Positions 1 to 11,127 of a stretch of 64,000 nucleotides of DNA are shown in pieces. Each line of letters begins with the position of its first letter. The first letter of the stretch is position 1. Source of the stretch: Prinia subflava (Eukaryota > Chordata > Aves > Passeriformes > Cisticolidae); assembly GCF_021018805.1 (NCBI RefSeq), contig NC_086248.1, positions 99,471,239 through 99,535,238 of the forward strand. Direction: 5' to 3'. The notes under the pieces were generated by a model. It was not told where the DNA came from. It searched no databases and worked only from the letters and a program-made list of their open reading frames with translations. The position numbers and the translations under genes are program-made.

Positions 1-622
1 CTCACTCAGTTGCACAATTTTCAGCCACTCACTGGTCATGCTGTGTGCAAGAGCCAGTAATGAGATACAGAGTCAGATTTAGAGTTTCCAATTTCACTAA
101 ATATTTCAGAGCATTCTCCTAGTCATTGCTTTTAACTCTCTCTCTCAGATGCCTGTGCTATACAGGTCAAGTTTAAAATCAGTGCATGTTCTGTTTGAGT
201 AATATTTTAGTGCTCCACAGAAGAGCTATGCATACTAAGCAGCTGTATTTAAATAATGTAGGGCTTTGAAAACGGCATCTTCAAAAAGAAAGATTTTTCT
301 CATCTGTTGTCATCTCGAATATTTTCCCCGCTTAGAAAACCTGACAATGCCAGAGCTCCATTCCTGCCACTGAGCTCACTGAAAGCAGTGGGACTCTGTG
401 CAGGGCTGCCTGTGCATGAGCTAGATCTCCAAGGCCAGGCCTCACAGAAAGCTCACTATTTCTTACAGTACTTTGGAGGAAAATGTTTCTCATCATAGAT
501 CTCAATCAAAGCCAATCAAAGTAACAGTGACAGATTTGGTCCAGGAATACTTCTCTGCAGATTGTTTAGTCCTTGATGAGCCGAAACCACAACATGGATG
601 CCTTTTTTAAACTGGTGCTCAC
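1..622 (-). other. LHCGR: LHCGR intron 3 (partial)
   Basis: This stretch follows the exon 3 splice donor on the minus strand and runs off the left edge of the window. I looked for the next leucine-rich repeat exon, which in the family encodes a segment resembling YIEPGAF, and did not find it. No repeat family is recognised. The open frame at 307-498 on the plus strand has no recognisable similarity and is taken as chance. Confidence 0.75.
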
Positions 623-697
623 ATTTCAGACAGGGTGGGAAGGCTGTCAAAGGCACTCGCTTCTATTCTCTCCAGGGAGTCGCTCTGAGAGATTTCA
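623..697 (-). CDS. LHCGR: LHCGR coding exon 3 (leucine-rich repeat)
   Basis: This exon encodes one leucine-rich repeat of the hormone-binding ectodomain of the luteinizing hormone receptor, a G-protein-coupled receptor of the gonadal cell surface. It reads, in two pieces, IEISQSDSLERIE and ASAFDSLPTLSE, and then two bases of an Ile codon. From memory, the motif SDSLERIEA followed by AFD is close to LHCGR of other vertebrates and clearly further from FSHR (which has a V-L-E-V-I-E-A pattern) or TSHR. The exon is 75 nt, the family size for this exon. It is bounded by a pyrimidine-rich acceptor ending in cactgtag and a donor gtgagc. It starts with the third base of an Ile codon, which matches the two bases left by exon 2, and it contains no stop. 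It was found by reading the strand, because stops flank it on both sides and no long open frame shows it. Confidence 0.93.
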
Positions 698-3256
698 CTA
701 CAGTGAAAACAGCAGACACAAAGCAACACATTACCAGAAGAGACTCCAGCAATCAGCTTTCCGCTTTGTATTTCCTCCTTTTATGCACTTGTTCAACCCC
801 TCCTATCAGCCTTGTCTGTGCCTCACCTCAGACATCCTGGCAGGCCGTGCCAGTGGGGTTTGGGAGTGGACCAGCCTTTTCTGTCTTGGCAAAAGAGAAA
901 GCCAATCCTTAGGAATAAGCACCTCTGTAACAGCCATTCTCCATTTCCTCAGTAAATTGCAGGTAAGCTAGAGACTGAGGGCCAGAACTAATGTAAACAG
1001 AGTGAGCCCAAGCCTCGTGAGCCTTTTCCTCCCTCCCATCGCTGGTTCTGCTCAGTGAATTTATCTGTGGGATGAGGACATGGATAATGTTCATGATTCT
1101 TCATATGATATTATCAAGTCAGACCTATGGCCATCTAATCCACAGATGTAGAAACACACAGATATGGATTCAGCACACTTTACGAACAATTTTTGGATTT
1201 AAATGCCATTTTCATTACATGTATGCAAACTGAAAGGGAGTGGGTCTTTTCATCATGACACAGACCAACATGACTGTATTTGGTGGCACTCTCCACCAAA
1301 TTGTGAGTTGTGATGTACAGGTGCTCCTATTTCATGTGTACTTAAGACTAATCAATACTGACATAGAAAAACAAAATCCACTTATTAGGTGCTTTTTAAA
1401 TTCTTGTTAGATTAAGATCTAGGAGGCTATGCAAAACTGAGTCCTGAAAGTAAATAGTGTACATTGGTGCATATATAAAGGGAAGATCTTCAAAAATTTT
1501 CAACAGAATTGAGTAGAAGGGCACACAAAGTAAACCTAAGATTATACACACTCAAGAAAAAATATTTTCCAAACAACTGGAATGTGTCTACACTGTCAGA
1601 GTCGGTATTGTCACAGTCCTGAGTATTAGCTTAATTCAATTACAATTATGAGAAAACAACTCTATTGGTGATACAAAATCCCTTAGACCAGAATGAATTC
1701 TGTATTTCATTTGTAGTGGCAAAGGGGGTGCATGCTAGATATCACAAAGTTAATGTGTATGTGTGTGTTAAAATATTATCAAGGATTTTTTCATCATCAT
1801 AATTCAGTGATAATTATGATGATAGTTCAGAAAATGTTATTTTTGGTATTGCACTGGTTACTTATACATGAAAGATGGATGTAGAATAAGTGGCCTGCTG
1901 GACACCTGAACCTCAGAGATTCACAGGCTGAGAGGGATCAGTGCTTGCTAACAGAGCTTTTTGGGGGTCTGAAACATGGTTCTTCCATGGGATCCTCCCT
2001 GTCAGCCACCGTGTTTCCATTTACACATGTTGGAATGACTTACGGCATGAGACTAATTTATCACTTTTCAGAGCGTGATGTGTTGCCAAATATCTGACTC
2101 AGAGATTTATAATTATAAAATATGCATTTTTCACAGTAGCGCTAAATCTCAATAAAATTATGAAGTGTTCTACAAACTAACTTCAGAAAAATACATTGAT
2201 TCACACATAGTTAATTTGGAGAGATTAATTAAAAGCACATAAAAAGATCAATTAACTACTTGTTATAGAAGAGAAAATGTCCAAGAACAAACCATTCTTT
2301 ATGGAGAATATGACATGTATACAGTTTGAGAGTAGCCTCAAGTCACACAGGTAGGAGAAATTTTGTAGAGTTAAGTTGGCCTCCAGTGTGAAAATGATTA
2401 AGTTCTCATTAAACATTCAGATGCAAGTGAATGCAAGAATACAGAACCACTGGATTCTGCTTTAATACTGTATTGCAGTTGGGTATGTGCAGCACAGAAG
2501 TACAAAGAGTGCACCTTGAAAAGAAAGCAGCTTCCTCTGTGCTGCTGCTTAGCTTCTGGGGGAGGTCATTCCCCTGCTCTTCACTGCACTGCTGTGTCAT
2601 CAGCTTTGTCCTTTAGAGGCCACTCGATGCAGACAAAATAAAAAATAATAAATAATGGAGACTCAAGCATGCCATTCAGCTGGAATAACAGCAGAAATGG
2701 GGGCAAGAGGGACAAGAAGAGCCCTAGAGTCTGAATCCTTGATGGAAAATAGGTACAATGCTGAGGGTCAAGAAGCAGCCCAGACCCGGTGTGCAGAACT
2801 ACAGCACTTGCAAACTGAAACATCAAAGAAAAGGCTCAGTCCTTCTGAACCCCTGCCAAGCTTCTCTCTCACTGCAAAATGCTGAAAAAATGTCTTATTT
2901 GGCTCTTCTATAAATGTATAACCACAGAGAGCCATGGCTGTCATTGCAGAGGTAATGTCTGATGATAGAAATCTATCTCCTCTGCTAATCAAATGCTCCT
3001 GTCATCAGTTACTAAGCTGTATCAGTTGTCTCTGACGTGATTAATATTTCATTATTTGATCTTTAAACAGCTGTTACAAATAATTTTCAAATGATCATTT
3101 GTATACTGTTTACATGAAAGGAATGCTATGTTTTTCCTTCCCCTGTGTATTTTTTTCATCAATAGAGTATATTAGCCACATGTTTTTACATTATTATAAA
3201 AGGATGATTTTTGTAAAAAATTAAGGAAAAGCCTATGGAAAATATTGACAACTTAC
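698..3256 (-). other. LHCGR: LHCGR intron 2
   Basis: The intron is 2,559 nt, from donor gtaagt next to exon 2 to acceptor cactgtag next to exon 3. It contains a perfect AT-rich inverted repeat at 1793-1823 and an isolated TATA-like string near 1470. I recognise no mobile element. The short open frames at 2409-2992 on both strands show no family similarity and are taken as chance. Confidence 0.85.
1793..1823. repeat. Perfect inverted repeat, 12-bp arms
   Basis: Arm atcatcataatt (1793-1804) is perfectly complementary to aattatgatgat (1812-1823), with a 7-nt loop. It lies in LHCGR intron 2. It is AT-rich and could arise from simple-sequence drift, and no function is implied. Confidence 0.9.
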
Positions 3257-3328
3257 ATGATGAAGGCATCTTGAAGTCCTTCAAATGCATGTGATGGGAT
3301 TACTTTTACAGGGAGATGAGTAAATGAT
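3257..3328 (-). CDS. LHCGR: LHCGR coding exon 2 (first leucine-rich repeat)
   Basis: This 72-nt exon encodes the first leucine-rich repeat after the N-terminal cysteine cap. After completing the Ala codon begun in exon 1 it reads, in two pieces, SFTHLPVKVIPSHAF and EGLQDAFI, ending with two bases of an Ile codon. The core LPVKVIPS is, from memory, the same as in mammalian LHCGR and absent from FSHR. The acceptor is very strong, with a long pyrimidine tract ending in ttttttttcag, and the donor is a consensus gtaagt. The entering phase (one base) and leaving phase (two bases) match exons 1 and 3 exactly. The residue before the shared IEIS motif is Ile here, where I recall Lys in mammals; this may be a normal avian difference. 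Confidence 0.94.
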
Positions 3329-4954
3329 CTGAAAAAAAAGAAGAGAGGGAGGAAAGGGTTGTAAGGCACGGGGTTTCCTTGTTTATAATTGTATCATTAT
3401 GGTAGGGAGAAAACCAATAAAGAATAATGCCTTGTTTTTCCTGCAGTTCTCTATACCTCTGGGGCCTGATCAATTTGTCATTGATCTTAGTTAAATGGAA
3501 TTCAAAAGATATTGGGTCAGTTCCTCAACAGCATAAATTTGGGAGTAATCACCATCAAGTCAATAATAATCATAACCTATTAATTAAATTTATAGCCTGA
3601 AGAAAGTAGGCTGTTACATTCACAGTTAAAGAAGCTACAGGCTATTTAAAGTTAGAACCTCAGAAGAAGTGGCTTTCATGTAAAGCTTTCTCAGTGTCTT
3701 TGTGTTTGCTGCACCATGTTCTCCTCCCAGCAATATCTCTGTAATGTTGCAGTGTGGCATCATGAATGTGGCTGTGCACAAAGGTAAAAGAACTTCAAAA
3801 CAGGCTGGTATCATGGAATTCTTTTTTTTTTTTTTAATAAATTGCATCAGTGTGGTTAGTTGATTCAAAGCAAGTGTGGATTTTAATCTTTTAGTTCCTC
3901 TGATTGAGAAATTAACAATGATGTGGGAGACAGAGCCACATTTTACCATTCTCCACATCTGAACCACAGTACTTTTACCAGCCAATTTATCTATCCATGA
4001 CCACACTCTCCCTGATAACAGCCATAGGAAAATATTTAACATATTTCAAAATGTTATCTCTGTGAAAACAGATAATTGCTTCATTTTGCTTTAGAATGAC
4101 AAATATCTAATCAGAGACGTTTGTTTCTCATCCTTAAACTCATCCCCTCAAGGCTTTTTTGACTGAAATGTTTCCATGCTATTCACATAACTTACTTTTT
4201 TTCATTGTTATCATAATCCTTTACATGAAGAAATATGTTTATTATTGTCATTATTTATGTTAAATGTTCAAGTTTTATGTATATATATATGTATTTATAT
4301 GTTTAAAAATATGTCATACCTACACATTGTAAAGGCAGGCTGTCATACATACTGTGTCTAAGGGTTACAAATCTGGATGTACCAAGGAGCCTGGAAGTCA
4401 CTTCCTAGCTACGTTCCAAAAAGTCTGTATGATTTGGGGCAAATAATTTAGTTCCCTTGGACCTTGCCTCCCTGTCAGTAAACAGGGAATAACAATGCTT
4501 CCCTACCTAACGAGGGTGATATAAGGATATGTTTGTCATGCCATTGTGATTGGGTCATAACTGTCCCTAGATTGATGCTGGCATGTTTTGCTGTGTGTGA
4601 GGTTTAGTTAAATCAGAAATGAAACTAAGTAATGCAGCTTGAAGACTGTATTTTTTCCCTGAAGGGCAGAGACAGGTAGAAGTAGATTTTAACATTCTGA
4701 ACCAAAAAGAAAAGAACTTCAGGAAGAAACAAAAAGTAGAAGCTGAAAAATTCCCACTCTATAACCCTGTAACTGCAACATCAGTTCAGGCTGCTTGGAA
4801 AACACGGCATAACTTTTGTGAAACTGCTTGCAAAAACAAAGGGATTGGAAATGTGACTGAAGGTGCAAAACGTAAAAGCAAATCTTGGCTTTCAATTACA
4901 CCAGGCCATGAGCCTACTACCATGCTGGTGGGTGAGCAGCACAGCTGGTTCCTA

Positions 4955-5026
4955 ATGGTGATGGCTTGGAGTGAACGGTGATGATCTTCAAGGTCCTTTT
5001 CAACCCAAACCATTCTATGATTCTAT
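4955..5026 (+). mobile_element. CR1 LINE 3' tail fragment, plus orientation
   Basis: The string reading caaggtccttttcaaccc, then aaaccattctatgattctat (ending at 5026), is the 3' end of a CR1 non-LTR retrotransposon in sense orientation, with the octamer-like tail. About 70 nt can be recognised, and the 5' limit is uncertain. It sits 12 nt from a CR1 body of opposite orientation. Confidence 0.85.
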
Positions 5027-5037
5027 AAATATTTACT

Positions 5038-6715
5038 GAGCAACCCCAGCTCTCCAGCCTGTCTCTTCAGGGGAGGTGCTTCCTCCCACTGAGCATTTTT
5101 GTGGCCTCCTCTGGACTCACACTAGCAGGTCCACATGCTTCATATGCTGGAAGCCCTGGAGCTGGATGCAGCTCTCCAGGTGGGTTCTCACAAGAGCGGA
5201 GTAAAAGGGGAGGATCCCCTGCCTTGCTCTGCTGCCCATGCTGCTTTGGATGCGGCCCAGAACACCACTGGCACACTTTGATGGCTCATGTCCAAGATCT
5301 CATTCACCAGCACCCCCAAGTCCCTCTCAGGACTGCCCTCAATCCCTTCTCTGCCCAGCCTGTATTTATACTTGGGATTGCCCTGGCCCACATGCAGGAC
5401 CTTGCACTTGGCCTTGCTGAACTCCACAAGGCTTGCACAGTCTCAAGGCCTCGAGCCTCTTCCACCTCTCAAGGTCCTTCCCTCCAGCGTGCCAATCCCA
5501 CCACACAGCTCAGTGCCATCCCCAAACCGGCAAAGAATGAGCTCTGTCCCACCAACCACGCTGCCAACAAAGATGTAAATCAGAGCTGCTCCCAGTACGA
5601 CCCTTGAGGAATGTCACTTGTCACCGCTCTCCACTCAGAGCCATTGACTAACTCTGAGGGCAACCACCCAGCCAACTCCTTATCCACCAAGTGGCACAGC
5701 CATCAAACCCATCTCTCTCCAGTTTAAACACAAGGATGTCATGCAGGCCAGTGTCAAATGCTTTGCACAAGTTCAGGTAGATGATGTCAGTGACATTGCA
5801 TCATCCACCCCTGCTGTAACCCCATCCTAGAAGGCCACCCAATTTATCAGGCATAAGATCTGCCCTTAATGAAGCCACATTGGCTGTCACAAATCCCCTC
5901 CTTAGTTTTCATGTGCCTTTGCATGGTTTGCAGGAGGATCTGCTCCAGGATCTTGCCAGGCATGAAGGTGAGACTGAGTGACACGTATTTCTTTGGGTAT
6001 TCCTTATTTCCCTCTGTAAAAATGGAGGTTATATTTCTCCTTTCCTTAATTCCATCAGGGCATTAGCTTTCCTAACCTGAACTGTCTGCTTAACTTTTCT
6101 GTCTTCCTCCCAGGCTACCTGTACCTGCTTCAACCCTCTAGTCCTTCCTTTTGTGTTTGAGTTTGTCCAGGAGTTTCTTGTTCATCCATGCAGACCTCTT
6201 GGTGATTTTCCTGACTTCCTCTTTGTTGGGATGTATAACTCCTGAGCCTGGAGCTGGTCTTTGAATATCGGCCAGCTTTCTTGTGCCCCCTTTTCCTCCA
6301 GGGCTTTATGCTTTGGGATTCTGCCAAGCAGGTGTCTGAAAAGACCAAAGGCTGCTGGAGTCAGGGGTAATGAGCTTGCTGTGTGCCCTTCTCACTGTCG
6401 TGAGGTCCTCAAACTCCATCATTTATGGTCCCTGAAGCCAAGGCTGCCCTTGGGCTTTGCATTCCCCACCAGCCCCTCCTTGTTGGTGAGGACAAGGCCC
6501 ACACTGCACCTCTCCTCCGTGGCTCTTCTATCACTTAGAGGCAGAAGTTCTCATCAAAGGATTCCAGGAACCTCTTGGATTGCTTATGTCCTGCTGCTGT
6601 TGAAGTCCCCCCTGAGGATCAGGAATTGTGAATGTGAGGCTGTTCCTCTCTGTCTGTATGTGTTTCATCTGATCAGTCTTCCTGGTGGGGTGGCCTGTTC
6701 AGACTTTTTTCTGAC
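5038..6715 (-). mobile_element. Truncated, decayed CR1 LINE (endonuclease + reverse transcriptase part of ORF2)
   Basis: On the minus strand this is a degenerate CR1 ORF2. From 5' to 3', about 6710-6430 resembles the APE-type endonuclease (a region reading like LRGDFNSS, then a segment like LVLTNKEG). About 5980-5830 resembles the reverse transcriptase start (QILLQTMQRHMKTKEG, then SQCGF). About 5800-5520 corresponds to the middle of the reverse transcriptase. About 5430-5190 reads [19 protein letters not shown], followed by the [10 protein letters not shown] segment. The frame is broken many times, so no active enzyme is encoded. The 3' part and tail are missing at about 5038. The plus-strand open frames at 5101-5607 and 6261-6833 are antisense shadows of this element. 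Family assignment is firm; the exact subfamily and the 5' limit are not. Confidence 0.9.
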
Positions 6716-7390
6716 AGCACTCAGATTGTGGAACTCAGATATGGCCATTCAGCTGAGGAAGCTTTTGCCAAAAAATGTTTTTACAAAGCTACAGAGCTTT
6801 TATACATCTAACTTGCCCACACTGCTGGCCTGACTTCTGCAGCTCATGAAAGGAGGGATACACCCATCTTTAATACAAGTTGTCTGCACTGTTTGGAAGA
6901 CTATTGTTGAAGTATAGATGTTTGCACTTTCAAGAAAACCTGTAAAGTTTCTTTCATATCTAATGCATCATAACATGTATGCTTGTACTCGTTGCTGTCA
7001 TTCAGCGCTGACAGCTCCACAGAATTGCAGGACTTCTCATCCTTGGAAAAAGACAGAAAGACGTGGAGAGCCAGCCGGACTTCCTGGCATTCAGCAACTC
7101 TTGGCATTTCTATGTTATCAAGATTGGTTTTCAAGGTACATAATTCTATGTAAGGTTAATGGCCAAGCTAAATGTATTTCAGGCTATCCAGGAGCATTGG
7201 GAAAGGCAGGAACTGCCACCACATAGACGTGAGCTCCAAGAAAAGCTTTAGAGAGATCTGCATTCCCCAGGAGCTCAGGACCACTTGCAGTCCTGCTGAG
7301 GAGGAGTCAAAGCCCAAGCCCATTGACACCACTGGAGGAAATCACTGTTTTACAGAACTGACCTTTTGCAAAAAGTGTTTAATTGAACTG

Positions 7391-7441
7391 ATAAATAATA
7401 ATAATAAAAATAAATAATAAAAAAATAAATAATAATAAAAA
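7391..7441. repeat. AAT-rich simple repeat
   Basis: Imperfect tandem of aat and aaat units, about 50 nt, in LHCGR intron 1. It is seen directly, and A/T purity is complete over the run. Confidence 0.9.
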
Positions 7442-10400
7442 GCACAGGCCCAATAGCAATAGGTATGAATGAGTTATTTTAGCTGGATTGGGTGTTATAT
7501 TTTAATATGTCTATTTTATAGGGTTACTTGTTTTTTTAATGCCCAAAACGTGAACACATAAGGTAGACTCTTGTTGGCAAGCATTTGAACCTGTAGCATC
7601 CTTAAACTTGGGAGGATTGAGAATATCAATTGGAAATATGGCTGAAACCCCACTATTTTCCTAGGATTTTTATCAGCTTCTAGGGTTGGCACTGATTTTT
7701 AGAGCCCTGCATATTGGGCATCACATACCTGAAATGTGAACTGTGATAGCTCACACAAGCACCCAAACAGCATTTTTCACAAGGTGATGATGGGTGATAT
7801 AATCTCCTTGTCCCTGAAACGGAATTATTTTGACAATCCCAAAGAGCCAAATATGCCCCCAATGAAGACATGGTAGAATTGTCTACTTCTTCAGGCTTTT
7901 GCCACAAAGTTTTGTACTTGATATTTTGTAATTTGGTGCCTAATCACATGTCACTCACCCCACTGCAGAAGCTCTCCACACAGGACTATACATTCAGGTA
8001 CAGCAAAGTGAACGGCACCATGAAATGAAGTCTTTGAAGGGGCAAAAATGTCTTAAGTTATCCAATGCCCATTGCTGCACAGCTAGAGTTGGATACCTAT
8101 CCAACTAGATTTTGCTTAAAACACCAAAAGTACATATGAGATTTCAAAAGAAGGAAAATCGTGTTTTGTTTCAAAACATAATGGTGTATTAAAGTTTATT
8201 TTTCTGCTGAGACTAAGAGGATATATAGCTGCTGTAGCCAAAGGGCATTCAGAGGTGTCAGAATAATGGAGGTTCTGTAGTGTTTGTGTAATGTCCAAAC
8301 TAAAAACAGGAACTTGAGAAAAATATGGTCAATTCAGGACTGTATAAACCCCGTAATTCTGCAACCTGTCAGAAGCCTAATATTTTTGAAAAAAAGTTTT
8401 TAGCAATAATGTGACATGGCAAGGATAACTCGGGTCAAGAAAAATGGCTGAAATTTCCCTATGAGATATATACTATGTATAATAACCAAGTATTAAAAAT
8501 ACATTTGAAAGCACAGATCATTACAGCATCAGATTTTACTCAGATATAGCTGGAGTTAAATATTGGCGCTTATTTTCTTGACTGACCATACAATTAAGAA
8601 AGACTTTTCTGAGGTCTGGTTTCAGTGTTACAGTGTCACTGATGGAAGGATATGGGCACCCCAGGAACTATGCTGGAACAACCTAAATCAGCTTTTCCCC
8701 CCCAGATTATTAATGCACTTGCAAGCATCATGCTGAGATTCCCCTGGTGCACGCGGGTACAGATGTGGCTATGAGGGGACAAAATTAACATGCTCTTGCT
8801 TTCTCTCTCATACACAGAGCTGTGCAGGGGAAGAAGGGAGCTAGGAGGATTGGGAGAGTATGGAAAAAGAGGCAGTCAGCACTAACAAAGCTCCAAAAAC
8901 TGTATGAGTAAGAGAGAGGGGAAAGAGTAAGAAAGAGGGGAAGACAACAGCTAAATGGATAAGAAGAAACTGGTATGAAAACCAAAGGAAGAGATGAAAG
9001 AAAAGTAAAAGAGGTTGAATAACAACTAAACAAAAGAGTGAGAATACCTTGTACACCTGTAGGGTTAGAGACTACATCTATATGCACAGCTTTGTAATTG
9101 TATGATGAATACAAGTTTCTATTAAACAATAAAAAGAAGTGGAAATTTTAATAATATAGGTTCAGGTTCAATATAAATCAGGTTGGAAACAGAAGAAGGT
9201 GGGCATGTCTGTGAAAGACAGGGATTTTTTTTTTACCTCTAAGTGTAAATATTTTCTCTTGTAGGTTTATCAAGCTAAATCTTAGTTGAGCTCTTTTCTG
9301 ACTATAAAGTTGGTTTCTAATAGCAGGACTTTGTGTACAATCATTAGGATTAAATGTTCTATTGAAGGTAGAAGGGAAATTTTTTCTTTTCTTTTTGTCC
9401 ATTACCTAGACCTGTTGCTCTCAGTGAGGCAGAACTGACAGCAGCCATAAACCCATTATCTGTCCTAACATAATCACTGAGGTTGAGATGTGGTTTCTTC
9501 TTGGGGTGACAGATGGAAAAAGGAGGAATAAAAGATGAAACCAAAACAGAGAAAGAATAAAATCACATACATTTAGGGCTCTTGATAACCTCTCTGGGCT
9601 GTTATGTGCACTGTCCTAATAAACATGCTTAGTCTACTACCTGCTCTGCATGTGCTGTGAATACTGGGGAAGAAACGTGATGGAGAATCTCCTGTTCCCA
9701 TGGGCTCTGCTTTCTCTTACACTAAGGTAACACAGGGAAACAGGGAGGGAACAAATCCAGGACACAGAGTTTTCTAGACTCTCTGACTTTGGAGGAATGG
9801 TTCACATGGCTCTAGATTATTACGAATTAGGTTTTCTTGCTCCTATCCATTTTTGAGCTAGGGAGAAAGGGGAGATCAGGGTTAGTATCATCCCTAGGGA
9901 ATTTCAAGACCAAGTGAAATTTACAAACAAGTCAGATGAAAATGGAAAACACAGGCTTTGTTACCAAAAGGGTCATAATGTGAAAACCCCAGCTCAGTTC
10001 ATGCAGAGATAACCAAGGGATCCTGGAAATGGCAAGCATCCTATCGGCTGCTCCTCTAATCCCATATTTTGACGCCACGATTGTTTAGATCAGGGCTGTA
10101 ACTGAGCCCATAAACAACACAAAACTTGAATACCTACGCATATCAATTATTTGGTCTGGTCTCCTCGATCATGAGCTTGAATTATGGTGTGTGAGTGCTG
10201 AAAGGGAATGTCCATGATGACTTGCTATTTTAATTTAATCCTAATTCCCGGCAAAGCATTAAGCAGAAAGTTATGATGGGCCACCCTGCAGAGATCTAAA
10301 CAGCTGTCAAAACTCATAGCAGCTTTTTTACTAAGAGAAGGGGAAAAGAAATTAGTCAGTAACTTGTCAATGAGCTGAACCTCAAGAAGATGCAAAGAGC

Positions 10401-10886
10401 ACAGTGAAGAGGAAATTGATGCTTCAGGATAGAGGAAAAGTTAATCACACAGCTTTGGGAGAAGAGGTTACAAGAAGCCCAACAATAGAGTTGCGAAAGG
10501 AAAAACTAAACCCTAGAACTATCAGAAGGCTTAAGGTGACTTCTCAAGATTTTAGTCAGGTTTCTTTAAATCTAACCATCCATTACAAGGCGTTGGTTTT
10601 GGAACAGGAAAGGCTCTTTATGCCTCCTGGCACAGCGAGAGAGCACGGAAAGCCCTGACACCTGCACCCCGTTCCACTGTCACTGAGGCTACTGGAGAGC
10701 GAGACAGTTTGCCCCTTGAGAAAAAGTCCCGAAAAGATGCGCGTCTCCTTCCCAAGGGGAAAACTCTGCGTCCGGGTTTGTTCGAACTTTGAAAGTTTGA
10801 AAACTTCAGCCCCACGTTCCGCACCTCCGCGCGGCCAGGGATGCTCCAAGCGCGCACGGCGGGTGGAGAGGCACCGCAGTCCCCCG

Positions 10887-10948
10887 CGTCCCGTCCCGTC
10901 CCGTCCCGTCCCGTCCCGTCCCGTCCCGTCCCGTCCCGTCCCGTCCCG
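10887..10948. repeat. (CCCGT)n pentanucleotide microsatellite next to LHCGR splice donor 1
   Basis: Eleven perfect ccgtc units lie between near-perfect copies. On the minus strand, which is the sense strand of LHCGR, this gives twelve GGG runs separated by the dinucleotide AC. The run occupies roughly +26 to +83 of intron 1. Such spacing meets the usual rule for a G-quadruplex. Confidence 0.95.
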
Positions 10949-10972
10949 GTGTGAGCATCCCGCGGTACTTAC

Positions 10973-11127
10973 GCGCGGGCGGGCGCGGGCAGCGCGCCGT
11001 GCGGCGGCGGCGGGCAGCGCAGCGCTCCGTGCGTGCAGGCGCAGCGCTGCGGGCAGCGCCCGCCCGCGCCCGCAGAGCCCGGCAGCGGCAGCAGCAGCAG
11101 CGGCAGCAGCAGCAGCCAGGGCACCAT
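10973..11127 (-). CDS. LHCGR: LHCGR coding exon 1 (signal peptide and N-terminal cysteine cap)
   Basis: This exon encodes the first 51 residues plus two bases of codon 52 of the luteinizing hormone receptor. Residues 1-20 form a signal peptide with a leucine-rich core (MVPWLLLLPLLLLPLPGSAG) encoded by CTG repeats. Residues 25-39 (CPQRCACTHGALRCP) are the leucine-rich-repeat N-cap, with cysteine spacing C-x3-C-x-C-x6-C; GALRCP is, from memory, shared with mammalian LHCGR. The exon ends at a consensus gtaagt donor, and its phase joins exon 2 as an Ala codon. I chose the ATG at 11127 because it starts directly at the signal peptide and has G at both -3 and +4. An in-frame ATG at 11343 would add 72 arginine-, glycine- and proline-rich residues and bury the signal peptide. 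The complete receptor should be about 700 residues; only about 100 are in this window. Confidence 0.93.
11083..11115 (-). repeat. LHCGR: Interrupted CTG run in the signal-peptide codons
   Basis: On the sense strand, CTG codons run as four, then CCG, then four, then CCG, then one more CTG. They encode the hydrophobic core of the signal peptide. A run like this can change in length by slippage without shifting frame, because the unit is a codon. Confidence 0.9.

Larger units (their letters stand above)
3329..10972 (-). other. LHCGR: LHCGR intron 1
   Basis: The intron is 7,644 nt, from donor gtaagt after exon 1 to the strong acceptor before exon 2. It carries a G-rich pentanucleotide repeat just after the donor (10887-10948), two CR1 pieces in opposite orientation (about 4955-6715), an AAT-type simple repeat (7391-7441), a T13 run near 3823 and a purine-rich stretch around 8860-9010. 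The remaining sequence (3840-4950, 6720-7390, 7442-8859, 9011-10800) shows nothing I recognise. None of its open frames looks like a gene. The 135-codon frame at 3635-4042 has no known motif and includes a lysine run that comes from a poly-T tract. Confidence 0.88.

Noticed and set aside
1..622. LHCGR exon 4 in the left margin
   Set aside because: No 75-nt segment with the expected repeat motif and splice borders was found, so it must lie further left.
5101..5607. Plus-strand frame of 168 codons
   Set aside because: It is antisense to the reverse transcriptase part of the same CR1 element.
6261..6833. Plus-strand frame of 190 codons
   Set aside because: It is antisense to the endonuclease region of the minus-strand CR1 element.
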